Of a DNA stretch of 64,000 nt, positions 19,103 to 27,235 are shown piece after piece (the first letter of the stretch is position 1; the number at the start of each line of letters is the position of its first letter). Location of the stretch: NCBI RefSeq assembly GCF_027812955.1, contig NZ_JAPYZV010000008.1, positions 1 through 64,000 on the forward strand, in the 5' to 3' direction. The position numbers and the translations under genes are program-made. Source of the stretch: Pedococcus sp. 5OH_020 (GTDB lineage: Bacteria; Actinomycetota; Actinomycetes; Actinomycetales; Dermatophilaceae). The notes below the pieces were generated by a model. That model was not told the DNA's origin and searched no databases. It worked only from the letters and a program-made list of their open reading frames with translations.

Positions 19103-19572
19103 GCGACCGCCCCGTCCCATCGCGGCTGACGTCACTGGCCGCACGCACCCGGCCAGGGGGACCGAGGCTTCGGCAAGGGCTAGCATTTGCGGCGGCGCAC
19201 CCGTCAACGCGTGGAGGAACCGCACGCAGCCGCCCCACTCTGACGAACCGGTGAGGCGCTCGGCTGGTCAGCCGCTCAAGCACACGTGTCACGGCTCCTC
19301 GCAGCAACGGTCGTGAGTCTGGCGTGGCTGTCGACCCTGTGGCTCACGGGCAGCCCGTTCGCGATGTGCTGGGCTGGTCGCCCGCCGTGCTGCTGGGCAT
19401 CCTCGCGCCGGGGTTCGTCCTCGTCCGGCTGAGTCGCCCGTCTCCCGTGCGTCACCGTCTGGTTCGGCGAGGTCTTGGCCCCCAGCTCGACCAGTCGGCA
19501 GTGCCTGTCCGGCTCAGATAGGTCTCGACACGGCCGCCCATGGCCGCGTGAGCAGATGGGCGCATCCCCCCG
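19103..19572. other. Gene-poor interval, possible decayed small membrane gene
   Basis: No intact gene is supported. From GTG 19286 one frame encodes a hydrophobic start (V-S-R-L-L-A-A-T-V-V-S-L-A-W-L) but loses hydrophobic character within about 20 codons and ends at 19432. A neighbouring frame then encodes a second hydrophobic stretch (G-W-S-P-A-V-L-L-G-I-L-A-P-G-F-V-L-V) running to a stop at 19521. Joined by a frameshift near 19350 they would make a two-helix protein, so this may be a gene remnant. No ribosome site is visible. Confidence 0.25.
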
Positions 19573-19631
19573 CCGAAGTCCGGGACTTCGGGCGCTCGCC
19601 CGGCGTGTCGCGCCGAAGTCCCGGACTTCGG
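19573..19631. repeat. Pair of 19-bp palindromes at the 3' end of the transglutaminase gene
   Basis: CCGAAGTCCGGGACTTCGG at 19573-19591 and CCGAAGTCCCGGACTTCGG at 19613-19631 each have perfect 9-bp arms around one central base, and the two are exact reverse complements of one another, offset by 40 bp. The second copy lies immediately before the transglutaminase stop codon (minus strand, 19633-19635), so it is just downstream of that gene. They could be tandem transcription-terminator hairpins, a REP-like repeat or a protein-binding pair. Confidence 0.7.
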
Positions 19632-19632
19632 G

Positions 19633-22008
19633 TCAGTCGCGGCGGGTCGCGCGCCAGTCCTGGAGCCGCTCCCAGGGCCGACGCAGTCGGCGCGCCACCG
19701 AGTCCCTGCGCTCGCGCCACTCGACGACTCCCTCCGTCGGCCACCAGGCCGCACGGAGACGGTCCTTGCGACGGCGGACCGCCGACACCGCCTTGACGAC
19801 CTTCTTGGTGTCGGTCCGGATGTCCGTCAGCGTCGTGCCGGGCGGGGCGTACCGAGACCGCTCCACGCCGTCGACCACCCGGCGCAGAGCCTGGGTCTGG
19901 TCGCCCTCGAGGTAGGCCTCTCGCTGGTAGAACCGGCCGGCCTGCCGGGGCGTGCTTCCCCGCGGAGGTGTCACCCCCAGGTCGCCGATCCGCTCGACCA
20001 TGGTCTGCCACTCGAGCTCGATCCGGGTCGCCTCGTCGGGCGCCTGCCTCAGCCGGCGACGCACCCGGCTGCGCGCAGCGAGCGGCACCACGAGCGACCC
20101 CAGAACGCCGGCCAGGAGCCCGATCAGCCCCGAGAGGACCACCGTCCTGGCCTGTGGTCCCAGCCAGGAGGTCAGCCGCGAGGTGGTCCCGCTGGTCGTG
20201 GTGCGGTCCTGCGCCCCGGGGTCGTTGCCGCCGTCGCGGCGCGTGTTCGCGGAGGTGGCGCTACCGGCGGCCGTGTTCTCCGGCGAGTCGCTGTTGTCGG
20301 GGGTGGTCGGCGGCAGGGAGTAGGGCGGTGCCACCGTGTTCTGCGTGCCTGAGGGGGTCGGCTCGAACCTCAGCCAGCCGATCCCGTTGAAGTACAGCTC
20401 CGGCCACGCGTGGGCGTCCGACCCGCGCACCGTGTAGACGCCGCGGTCAGCGGTCCCGGGCAGGAACCCGATCGCCATCCTGGCCGGGATGCCGCTGCTG
20501 CGTGCCATCATCACCATGGCCGTCGCGAACTGGACGCAGTACCCGACCTTGGAGCGCAGGAACAGGGAGATGGCGTCGGGCCGCTCCGCCTGGCCGAAGC
20601 TGTTGGTCACGGTGTCGGGCAGCTGCAGGGAGTAGGCGAAGCCTCCGTCGGTACGCAGATACTTCTGGATGGCCCTGGCGGCCTCGATGCGGGACGCTCC
20701 CTGGGGAACGACCTCGGACACCGCCTTGCGCACCAGGGCCTGCGACGCGGGGTCGACCTGGAGCTCCGGAGCCAGGTAGCCACTGGTCTCCGGCTCGACG
20801 TCCTGGCTGAGCGCCGCCGACGTGGGGTTGAGGGCCAGGTAGCTGAAGCTGTACGACTTGGCCGAGCGGTTGACGCTCGCCACGGAGGTCCTGCGATCCA
20901 GCCCCCAGGCGACCCCGTCGAGGTCCCCGGAGAGCAGCGGGGTGGGCGCGGCGATCTGCGGCGCCTCGATCCGCGAGTCGTTGACTGAGATCCGGTAGGT
21001 CTCCCGCGGGGTGCTGGGGTCAAGCTCGGCGGGCAGCGGCACGCTCGCGCGCCTGCTGTAGCTGACGTCGGCGCTGTCGGGCACCCAGGTGTCGTTGACG
21101 TAGTCCTCCAGCACGCCGACCCGTAGCGGGGTGAGGATGGGTGCATTCGTGGTGTAGCTCAGCACGGCCGCCTTCGACGGGCTCGCGAGGCTCTTCTGCA
21201 GGTCGAGCGTCGTCCTGAGGCCCACCTGCCCGTCGCTGAACCCGGTGGCGTCGCTGGATCGGCCCAGGCCGTCGATGAGGTACCGGGTGGGGAAGTGCGG
21301 GATCACCACCGGCATCACGACCGCCGTCACGAGGCCGGCCACCGCGAGCGTGCGTCCCACCGCGGCGTACCCGTAGGCGCCGTCGCGGTCGTCCTGGCGC
21401 CGCCCTGACGTGCTCATCGGCGCGGTCGTGCTCCAGCGGCGCAAGGACGACACGCCCTGGCGGCCCAGCATCAGGAGCCACACCCCGGCGGCAGCGACGA
21501 AGAACATGGGGTTCAGCGAGTCGCCGGAGTTCGAGGCCGAAAGGAGGAACGCCGTCAACAGGGGAAGGCCCGCCATCGCCGGGGACCGGCGCATCACCGC
21601 GAGGTGGTCCACGGTCATCGCCGTGAGTGCCACAGCCAGCCCGATCGCCAGGGTGATGCCACGGTTGGTCGGCGCAGGCGCCGCGTAGTTCTGGATCGTC
21701 TCGCGCGCGTCGACGAGCAGGTTGTTGAACGCCAGCACCATGTCGACGGTGGGTAGCCCGTGCCACAGGTGCCCACGGCCGTAGAGAGCGCCCGCCGCGA
21801 GGACGACGGCGCCCAGCTGGGCGCCCGCGACGGCAATGGCCGACGTCGTCAACAGCCTGGCGCCGATACCCGCGATCGCCACGACCGCCACCATCGCGAG
21901 GGTCGGACGCATCCACGTGCTGGGCGTGAACAGAGTCGTCATCGGCCACGCGACGACCGCCGTCGCCGCACCCGCGAGCAGCGACTCGGGAACCCGTCCG
22001 CGGCTCAT
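19633..22008 (-). CDS. TgpA-like transmembrane transglutaminase-fold protein (DUF3488)
   Basis: About 791 residues from ATG 22008, whose ATGA overlaps the stop of the DUF58 gene. An N-terminal membrane domain of about six helices (DUF3488) is followed by an extracytoplasmic transglutaminase-like core and one further helix (G-L-I-G-L-L-A-G-V-L-G) before a basic cytoplasmic tail. Catalytic residues visible are Cys491 (V-G-Y-C-V-Q-F-A-T-A) and His533 (D-A-H-A-W-P-E); the third position reads Glu in R-F-E-P-T rather than the usual Asp. The fold is a transglutaminase/cysteine protease; its substrate in actinobacteria is not known. It is the last gene of the moxR-DUF58-transglutaminase operon. Confidence 0.9.
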   Translation of the reverse strand: MSRGRVPESLLAGAATAVVAWPMTTLFTPSTWMRPTLAMVAVVAIAGIGARLLTTSAIAVAGAQLGAVVLAAGALYGRGHLWHGLPTVDMVLAFNNLLVDARETIQNYAAPAPTNRGITLAIGLAVALTAMTVDHLAVMRRSPAMAGLPLLTAFLLSASNSGDSLNPMFFVAAAGVWLLMLGRQGVSSLRRWSTTAPMSTSGRRQDDRDGAYGYAAVGRTLAVAGLVTAVVMPVVIPHFPTRYLIDGLGRSSDATGFSDGQVGLRTTLDLQKSLASPSKAAVLSYTTNAPILTPLRVGVLEDYVNDTWVPDSADVSYSRRASVPLPAELDPSTPRETYRISVNDSRIEAPQIAAPTPLLSGDLDGVAWGLDRRTSVASVNRSAKSYSFSYLALNPTSAALSQDVEPETSGYLAPELQVDPASQALVRKAVSEVVPQGASRIEAARAIQKYLRTDGGFAYSLQLPDTVTNSFGQAERPDAISLFLRSKVGYCVQFATAMVMMARSSGIPARMAIGFLPGTADRGVYTVRGSDAHAWPELYFNGIGWLRFEPTPSGTQNTVAPPYSLPPTTPDNSDSPENTAAGSATSANTRRDGGNDPGAQDRTTTSGTTSRLTSWLGPQARTVVLSGLIGLLAGVLGSLVVPLAARSRVRRRLRQAPDEATRIELEWQTMVERIGDLGVTPPRGSTPRQAGRFYQREAYLEGDQTQALRRVVDGVERSRYAPPGTTLTDIRTDTKKVVKAVSAVRRRKDRLRAAWWPTEGVVEWRERRDSVARRLRRPWERLQDWRATRRD

Positions 22009-23267
22009 GCCACTCCTACCCTTCTCGTCGACCCGGACAGCACGTCCCAGACCGAGGCGATGCCGTCGCCGGCTCCCACGACGGCCACACTCCAGCCCGC
22101 ACCTCGCAGGACCGGTACGCAGGCGATCTCGTCCCCGGTCGGCGACGGTCGGCGCCGCGAGGGCGTGAACCCCCCTGGATCGAGCACGATGGCCAGTGCG
22201 GTCCCACCGGGCTGGCGCAGCGAGGCGACCCGGCGAGCCAGCTCCTCGTCGAGCTCGGTCACCACGGCCAGGACCAGCCCACCCGAGGACGTCACCGGAT
22301 GGGCAGCGTGGAGCACGTCGGCGAACCGGTCGTCGGGTCCGGTCTCGGCCATCGCGAGGACGTCCAGCAAGGGGTCGAGCTCCAGGGCGGTGGTCGCACG
22401 GCCGTCCTCGGCGGTCTCGTCGCACACCAGATGCACTGCATACCCCTGGTCCAGCAGGTGCACGGCGACCGACGCACATGCGGTGACCGCCCACTCGAAC
22501 GACCCTGAGCTGCCCGAACCGTGGTGCCCCCGCGTCCTGGAGTCGAGCACGACCGCGGCGCGGCGGCGAGCCGGCCGGTCCTCCTGACGGACCATCAGCT
22601 CGCCGGTCTTGGCGGTCGCCGGCCAGTGGATCCTGCGAAGGTCGTCCCCGTCACGGTAGGAGCGGATGGAGACGTCGTCCTCGCCGTGCAGCGCCACCAT
22701 GTGGGGGATGGCACCCTCGGCCCCCACCCCGCTGCCCGCGGGTTGCCCCCCGCCCAGCGGCACGATCCGCGGAAGGACGAGCACCTCGCTCGACCCGGAG
22801 ATCGCCGCCACCCTCGTGCTCAGCCCGAAGGGGTCCCGCAGCCGGATCCCCAGCGGCCCGAGCCGGTGGCGCCCGCGGACATGGGACCGCACCGAGTAGT
22901 GCACCTCCTGCCGGTCGCCGCGGCGCAGCCGCGGCACGACGAAGCGCGGACGGTCCCCGAGGGCGTAGTCGAGCTGCTCCTCGGCCATGAGGAGCGGGCT
23001 CGCCGCGGCCCCGGCGTTCTCGATGCCCAGCGTCACGAGGGACTGCTCGTCGACCTGGATGCGTCCCGGTACCGCCGTGCGCTCCAGCGAGAACCTCAGG
23101 TCGTGCCGGCGGATGAGCAGGCCGCTCAGCAACGGCAGGGCGACGAGCAGGACGCCCACCCGGGTCAGGTCCTCGAAGCCGAGGCCTATACCGCACACCA
23201 CCAGCGTCACCCCGGCGGCGACGAAAGCACGCCCACGGGTCGTGAGCAGGTCACGAAGTCTGCGCAC
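22005..23267 (-). CDS. DUF58 domain membrane protein
   Basis: 420 residues, GTG start at 23267, 13 bp after the moxR stop. Two hydrophobic helices (about 13-50) lie at the N terminus, followed by a beta-sandwich-like region and the DUF58 signature D-D-L-R-R-I-H-W-P-A-T-A-K-T-G-E-L with a VWA-related fold (V-L-D-S-R-T-R). DUF58 proteins are regularly encoded between a MoxR ATPase and a transglutaminase-like membrane protein, as here, and are thought to be assembled or switched by MoxR. Exact function is unknown. It overlaps the next gene by 4 bp, indicating translational coupling. Confidence 0.92.
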   Translation of the reverse strand: MRRLRDLLTTRGRAFVAAGVTLVVCGIGLGFEDLTRVGVLLVALPLLSGLLIRRHDLRFSLERTAVPGRIQVDEQSLVTLGIENAGAAASPLLMAEEQLDYALGDRPRFVVPRLRRGDRQEVHYSVRSHVRGRHRLGPLGIRLRDPFGLSTRVAAISGSSEVLVLPRIVPLGGGQPAGSGVGAEGAIPHMVALHGEDDVSIRSYRDGDDLRRIHWPATAKTGELMVRQEDRPARRRAAVVLDSRTRGHHGSGSSGSFEWAVTACASVAVHLLDQGYAVHLVCDETAEDGRATTALELDPLLDVLAMAETGPDDRFADVLHAAHPVTSSGGLVLAVVTELDEELARRVASLRQPGGTALAIVLDPGGFTPSRRRPSPTGDEIACVPVLRGAGWSVAVVGAGDGIASVWDVLSGSTRRVGVA

Positions 23268-23280
23268 GGGCCAGCCGTCC

Positions 23281-24318
23281 TCAGCGTCCCGAGGCCGGGA
23301 CTGGAACCCGTCGCATCAGATCCTGCAGGACCTCCCCGGTGCTGCGCCGGGCCAGCTGGGTCTCTCCGGTGGGGATGATGCGGTGCGCCAGAACCGGCAG
23401 GACCACGGCTTGGACGTCGTCCGGGAGCACGTGGTCGCGACCCTCGAGCGCGGCGTGCGCGCGGGCCGCGCGCAGCATGTGCAGGGTTGCGCGCGGGGAG
23501 GCGCCGAGCCGCAGTGCGGAGCTGGACCGGGTCGCCGCCGAGAGGTCGACGACGTACTGCTTGATGGCGTCGCTGGTGAACACGGAGCGGACTGCCCGCA
23601 CCATGGCGGTCACGGTCGCAGCGTCGGTGACCGGGCTCAGCGTCTCGAGCGGGGACACCTGTCCGTGCGTGTCCAGCATGGCGACCTCGGCCCGCGCGGA
23701 GGGGTACCCCAGAGAGATGCGGGCCATGAACCGGTCGCGCTGCGCCTCCGGCAGCGGGTAGGTGCCCTCCATCTCGATGGGGTTCTGGGTCGCCATGACG
23801 ATGAACGGCTTCGGAAGGTCGTAGGTCTGGCCGTCGACGGTGACCTGGCCCTCCTCCATGGACTCCAGCAGGGCCGACTGCGTCTTGGGGGAGGCCCGGT
23901 TGATCTCGTCGCCGACCACCACGTTGGCGAAGATGGCCCCGGGACGGAACTCGAAGTCCCTGACGTCCTGGTTGAACACGCTCACGCCGGTGATGTCGCT
24001 GGGCAGCAGGTCCGGCGTGAACTGGACGCGACGGACCGAGCAGTCGATCGACTTGGCGAGCGTCTTCGCCAACATCGTCTTGCCTACGCCCGGCACGTCC
24101 TCGAGGAGGAGGTGACCCTCGGCGAGAAGGACGGTGATGGCGGTGTGGACCACATCAGGCTTGCCCTCGATCACCGAGTTCATCGCGCGGGCCAGACGAG
24201 CCGCCACCGCGGTCACCTGACCCAGCGAGGCGGGCGACCCGGCCGGCAGCGAGAGCAGGCTTTCCGGTTTGGGTGGGCCTGCGGCGCCCACTGCCTGGTT
24301 CTCGCGGCTGTCGTGCAC
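23281..24318 (-). CDS. MoxR family AAA+ ATPase
   Basis: 345 residues from GTG 24318, which has GGAAGGA about 6 nt upstream. The frame is open for 159 more codons upstream, but that part is composition-biased and lies in the divergent promoter region. AAA+ motifs: Walker A E-D-V-P-G-V-G-K-T, Walker B V-V-G-D-E-I-N-R-A, sensor-type M-A-T-Q-N-P-I-E and an arginine-finger-like E-A-Q-R-D-R-F. MoxR ATPases act as chaperone-like remodelers for VWA/DUF58 partners. The partner gene follows directly, so this ATPase probably activates the DUF58 protein at the membrane. Confidence 0.93.
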   Translation of the reverse strand: MHDSRENQAVGAAGPPKPESLLSLPAGSPASLGQVTAVAARLARAMNSVIEGKPDVVHTAITVLLAEGHLLLEDVPGVGKTMLAKTLAKSIDCSVRRVQFTPDLLPSDITGVSVFNQDVRDFEFRPGAIFANVVVGDEINRASPKTQSALLESMEEGQVTVDGQTYDLPKPFIVMATQNPIEMEGTYPLPEAQRDRFMARISLGYPSARAEVAMLDTHGQVSPLETLSPVTDAATVTAMVRAVRSVFTSDAIKQYVVDLSAATRSSSALRLGASPRATLHMLRAARAHAALEGRDHVLPDDVQAVVLPVLAHRIIPTGETQLARRSTGEVLQDLMRRVPVPASGR

Positions 24319-24581
24319 TGCTGGTCCTTCCGTCGCGCCGTGGCTTGCCACCGTGCCCCCGAGGTGGTTGATCGATCTTCCCCCACAACGCTCCACCACG
24401 ACAGAGGGTTTCCCGTCTCGTGACCTCTCTACCCGCCTCTGACCAGCGGATCGGCGGCCCGACGAGCGAGCCGGAGCCCGAGTTCGTGCTGCGGTCGCGT
24501 GCTGGTGCGGCCTCCGACCGGTCGGGCACTGTGCGCGGCCCGTGGTGCCGGACCTTCGCACAGGAACGGACCGAAGAACAT

Positions 24582-24598
24582 CCACCACTTTGCACCAC
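24582..24598 (-). promoter_or_regulatory. GTGG-box pair facing moxR
   Basis: On the minus strand this reads GTGGTGCAAAGTGGTGG, two GTGGTG units exactly 10 bp apart with a preceding AAA. It mirrors the MraZ-box-like array on the other side of the divergent interval. A related GTTGTGGGGGAAGA occurs nearer moxR at about 24379-24392 (minus strand). MraZ binds short GTGG/TGGG repeats one helical turn apart, so joint control of moxR and mraZ is possible but unproven. Confidence 0.4.
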
Positions 24599-24661
24599 GA
24601 CTTTGGCCTGCGGAAACAGCAGAGAAACAACAGAGTTGTGGGGAGATTTCGTCTCGCTGAG

Positions 24662-24688
24662 GTGAGAAGTGGAGTAAAGTGGGGGAAA
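24662..24688 (+). promoter_or_regulatory. MraZ-box-like repeats and candidate -10 upstream of mraZ
   Basis: GTGAGAAGTGGAGTAAAGTG is followed by GGGGAAA. GTGG units at 24669 and 24679 are spaced 10 bp, with a weaker GTGA at 24662 and another GTGGGG at 24638. MraZ family repressors are known to bind such helically phased repeats in front of their own operon. A TAAAGT hexamer (24675-24680) could serve as the -10, so bound MraZ would cover the promoter. Confidence 0.6.
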
Positions 24689-24734
24689 CAAGAGAGCCGT
24701 GGGGCTCGTCGGGCGATGACAGGGGAGGTGGGCC

Positions 24735-25166
24735 GTGTTTCTCGGGACGCACAGCCCCCGCCTCGACGAGAAGGGCCGCCTGTTCCTCCCGGCAAAGTTC
24801 CGCGAGCGGATGGCTGACGGGCTCGTCGTGACGCGCGGTCAGGAGCGCTGCCTGTACGTCTTCCCGATGCAGGAGTTCGTCCGGGTCACCGAGCAGATGC
24901 AGGCGGCGCCGACCACCAGCAAGGCCGTCCGTGACTTCACTCGCGTGTTCCTGTCCGGCGCCTCCGACGAGGTGCCGGACAAGCAGGGGCGCGTCACCAT
25001 TCCGGCCAACCTCCGCGCGTATGCCGGTCTCACCCGGGAGTGCACGGTGATCGGCGCCGGCTCCCGCGTCGAGGTGTGGGACACCGACAACTGGAACGCC
25101 TACCTCGAGAGCACCGAGCAGGGCTTCGCGGACCAGTCCGAGGAGGTGATCCCAGGCCTGCTCTGA
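24735..25166 (+). CDS. mraZ: Transcriptional regulator MraZ
   Basis: 143 residues, GTG start at 24735 preceded by AGGGGAGGTG. It has two tandem MraZ/SpoVT-AbrB-like halves, each with the D-x-K-G-R signature (D-E-K-G-R-L near residue 11 and D-K-Q-G-R-V near residue 82). The protein forms a ring-shaped oligomer that binds GTGG/TGGG repeats at the head of the dcw operon and represses it; such repeats are visible just upstream. It is the first gene of the division and cell-wall cluster, and a 272-bp spacer separates it from rsmH. Confidence 0.95.
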   Translation: MFLGTHSPRLDEKGRLFLPAKFRERMADGLVVTRGQERCLYVFPMQEFVRVTEQMQAAPTTSKAVRDFTRVFLSGASDEVPDKQGRVTIPANLRAYAGLTRECTVIGAGSRVEVWDTDNWNAYLESTEQGFADQSEEVIPGLL

Positions 25167-25350
25167 CAGATCCGCAGGGTGGCTCAGCCGCCCCTGGAGC
25201 CAGGTCTCCAGCCGCTTCGCAACCCGGGACGACTTCCCCCGTCCCGGGCGGCATCCCAGGAGCGGATGGAGACCTGGACGCAGGGAAGCCGGACTCCCCG
25301 ACCGCCCACGAGGACCACCCGCCAGGACCACACAGCAGGACCGCATCGCA

Positions 25351-25374
25351 GACCAGGACCAGGACCAGGACCAG
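25351..25374 (+). repeat. Hexamer tandem repeat (GACCAG)x4 in the mraZ-rsmH spacer
   Basis: Four exact GACCAG units lie in the 272-bp spacer 25167-25438, with looser copies (AGGACCACC, AGGACCACAC) just before. The spacer holds no independent gene. The rsmH frame is open all the way back through it, reading R-T-R-T-R-T-R-T across the repeat, but no good start with a ribosome site was seen there. Confidence 0.7.
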
Positions 25375-25438
25375 GGCCGCGGCAGGCACCGCCCCTTTCC
25401 TCCGCAGACCGACCCGCAGGACACGCAGGAGCGCACCG

Positions 25439-26413
25439 ATGAACGCACGAGGAGTGGCCGCCGACCGGCACATTCCCGTACTGCGCGACCGCATCGTGGA
25501 GCTGCTGGCCCCGGCGCTGAGCCGCCCGGGCGCGGTGTACGTCGACGGCACCCTCGGGATGGGCGGACACGCCGAGGCGGTCCTGCGCCACTGCCCTGAA
25601 GCGAGGCTGGTGGGGATCGACCGGGATCGGGAGGCGCTGGCCCTCGCGGCCGAGCGGCTCGCGGCATACGCCGAGCGCACCACCTTCGTCCATGCCGTCT
25701 ACGACGAGGTCCCGCGGTCCCTCGCAGACCTCGGGCTGCCGCAGGCGGACGCCATCCTCTTCGACCTCGGAGTCTCCTCCCTGCAGCTCGACGAGCCTGA
25801 CCGCGGCTTCTCCTACAGCCAGGACGCGCCGCTGGACATGCGGATGGACCAGAGTGCCGGGCTGACTGCCGCGCAGGTGCTGAACACGTACTCAGCAGCA
25901 GACCTCGAGGGTGTGCTGCGCGACTTCGGCGAGGAGCGCTTCGCCCGCAGGATCGCCGCCGCCATCGTGCGCGAGCGCGAGCTGGAGCCCTTCACGACGT
26001 CCGGCCGGCTGGTGGAGCTGCTCAAGCACGTGGTGCCGGCTGCATCGCAGAAGAGCGGAGGGCACCCCGGCAAGCGGACGTTCCAGGCGTTGCGGATCGA
26101 GGTCAACGCCGAGCTCTCGGTCTGGGCCCGCGCCCTGCCGGGTGCGATCGACCTGCTGCCCGTCGGGGGACGGGTGGCCGTCCTGTCCTACCACTCGCTC
26201 GAGGACCGGATCACCAAGCGGGTCCTGGCGCAGGGAGCCCGAAGCAGCGCTCCGGCTGGCCTGCCCGTGGAGCTCCCGGAGCATGCGCCATACCTCAGGC
26301 AGCTCACCCGTGGAGCCGAGGAGGCCGGGGCCCAGGAGCAGGCCGCGAACCCGCGCTCGGCGTCCGTGCGGCTGCGTGCCGCCGAACGGATCCGGCAGAC
26401 GAGCCCGCGATGA
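25439..26413 (+). CDS. rsmH: 16S rRNA (cytosine(1402)-N4)-methyltransferase RsmH (MraW)
   Basis: 324 residues from ATG 25439 with a GGAG about 8 nt upstream. It methylates N4 of C1402 in the 30S decoding centre using S-adenosylmethionine. Visible motifs: H-I-P-V-L at the N terminus, SAM-binding [20 protein letters not shown], and the C-terminal S-Y-H-S-L-E-D-R. Length matches the family. It is the second gene of the dcw cluster, and its stop overlaps the start of a 30-codon ORF by ATGA. Confidence 0.95.
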   Translation: MNARGVAADRHIPVLRDRIVELLAPALSRPGAVYVDGTLGMGGHAEAVLRHCPEARLVGIDRDREALALAAERLAAYAERTTFVHAVYDEVPRSLADLGLPQADAILFDLGVSSLQLDEPDRGFSYSQDAPLDMRMDQSAGLTAAQVLNTYSAADLEGVLRDFGEERFARRIAAAIVRERELEPFTTSGRLVELLKHVVPAASQKSGGHPGKRTFQALRIEVNAELSVWARALPGAIDLLPVGGRVAVLSYHSLEDRITKRVLAQGARSSAPAGLPVELPEHAPYLRQLTRGAEEAGAQEQAANPRSASVRLRAAERIRQTSPR

Positions 26414-26502
26414 GTACGCACACGAGCGCCCCGACGAACACCCCCACGGACACCCCCATGAACGCCCCCACGAACACCCCGACGAAGGGAACGCACCGAT
26501 GA
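26410..26502 (+). CDS. 30-codon Thr/Pro-rich coupling ORF between rsmH and ftsL
   Basis: This short frame starts with an ATG inside the ATGA that ends rsmH (26410-26413), and its TGA lies inside the ATGA that starts ftsL (26499-26502). It encodes 30 residues built from repeated T-P-T, N-T-P-T and A-P-T-N units. Ribosomes finishing rsmH could re-initiate here and be delivered to ftsL. It may therefore be a translational coupling leader rather than a functional peptide. No ribosome site of its own is visible, while ftsL has AAGGGA 8 nt before its start. Chance arrangement cannot be excluded. Confidence 0.45.
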   Translation: MSTHTSAPTNTPTDTPMNAPTNTPTKGTHR

Positions 26503-27188
26503 GCCAGCAGACTGCGACGGCGAGGGTCGCATCTCGGCCGCAGCCGCCGAGGCGGCAGACACCACCGCAGCCGCTGCGGGTCGTCCCCGCCGCCATCGGC
26601 CAGCCGGGGAACGGCGTCTTCGCCGCGCTCTGCATGGCTCTCATGGTGGGCGGCCTCGTCGGCCTCCTGATGCTCAACACGGCGATGGCGGAAGGGTCCT
26701 TCACCCTCAACCGCCTTCAGTCGACCTCGGGGGAGCTCACCGACGCGCACGAGGCGCTGACCCAGGCCATCGACGCTCAGCGCAGTCCCGCCAACCTCGC
26801 CTCACGCGCGTCCCACCTCGGTATGGTGCCGGCCGACTCCGCGGCGTTCCTGCGGCTGAGCGACGGCAAGGTCCTCGGCGTGGCGACGCCGGCGACGGGC
26901 GACCGGCGATTTACCGTGGTCACGGCCCCTCAGGTACGCGCCGGCAAGGCGGGGGCGAGCAAGGCGGCCGGTACCGGAGCAACCGTCACGAAGAAGGGGG
27001 ACGTCACGACAACCTCCGTGGTGGTGAGCAAGCCGGACGGCTCCGTGGTCACCACGGTCACCAGCGTCGACGCGAAGACCAGGACCACGAGCAGCACCAC
27101 CACCACGAAGGCGGCGGTCGGCAAGCAGGTCGCCGGGCAGGCTCCTCCCGCGACGCCCAGCGCGACGCCCACCCCGCCCACTCCCTAG
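26499..27188 (+). CDS. ftsL: Cell division protein FtsL (septum initiator-like)
   Basis: 229 residues: a basic proline-rich cytoplasmic N terminus, one membrane helix (about 36-60), a short extracytoplasmic helix region of the leucine-zipper/septum-initiator type with A-S-H-L-G-M-V-P, and a long Thr/Ser/Pro tail. FtsL forms the FtsQLB subcomplex that activates FtsW/FtsI. Identification rests on position between rsmH and ftsI, topology and the G-M-V-P segment, because FtsL diverges quickly in sequence. The tail of over 80 residues makes it longer than enterobacterial FtsL; such tails are common in actinobacteria. Confidence 0.85.
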   Translation: MSQQTATARVASRPQPPRRQTPPQPLRVVPAAIGQPGNGVFAALCMALMVGGLVGLLMLNTAMAEGSFTLNRLQSTSGELTDAHEALTQAIDAQRSPANLASRASHLGMVPADSAAFLRLSDGKVLGVATPATGDRRFTVVTAPQVRAGKAGASKAAGTGATVTKKGDVTTTSVVVSKPDGSVVTTVTSVDAKTRTTSSTTTTKAAVGKQVAGQAPPATPSATPTPPTP

Positions 27189-27235
27189 CGGACGGCCCGA
27201 GCCCTCCACCACGACATCCCGACACGAGGTTCACA

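Noticed and set aside
17047-19254. Second plus-strand frame overlapping the 3' half of the copper-radical oxidase
   Set aside because: Arg/Gly/His-rich out-of-frame translation of a verified gene; no ribosome site and no domain.
24319-24795. N-terminal extension of the MoxR frame to 24795
   Set aside because: It crosses the divergent promoter region and reaches into the mraZ start, has low-complexity composition, and GTG 24318 has a proper ribosome site and family-like N terminus.
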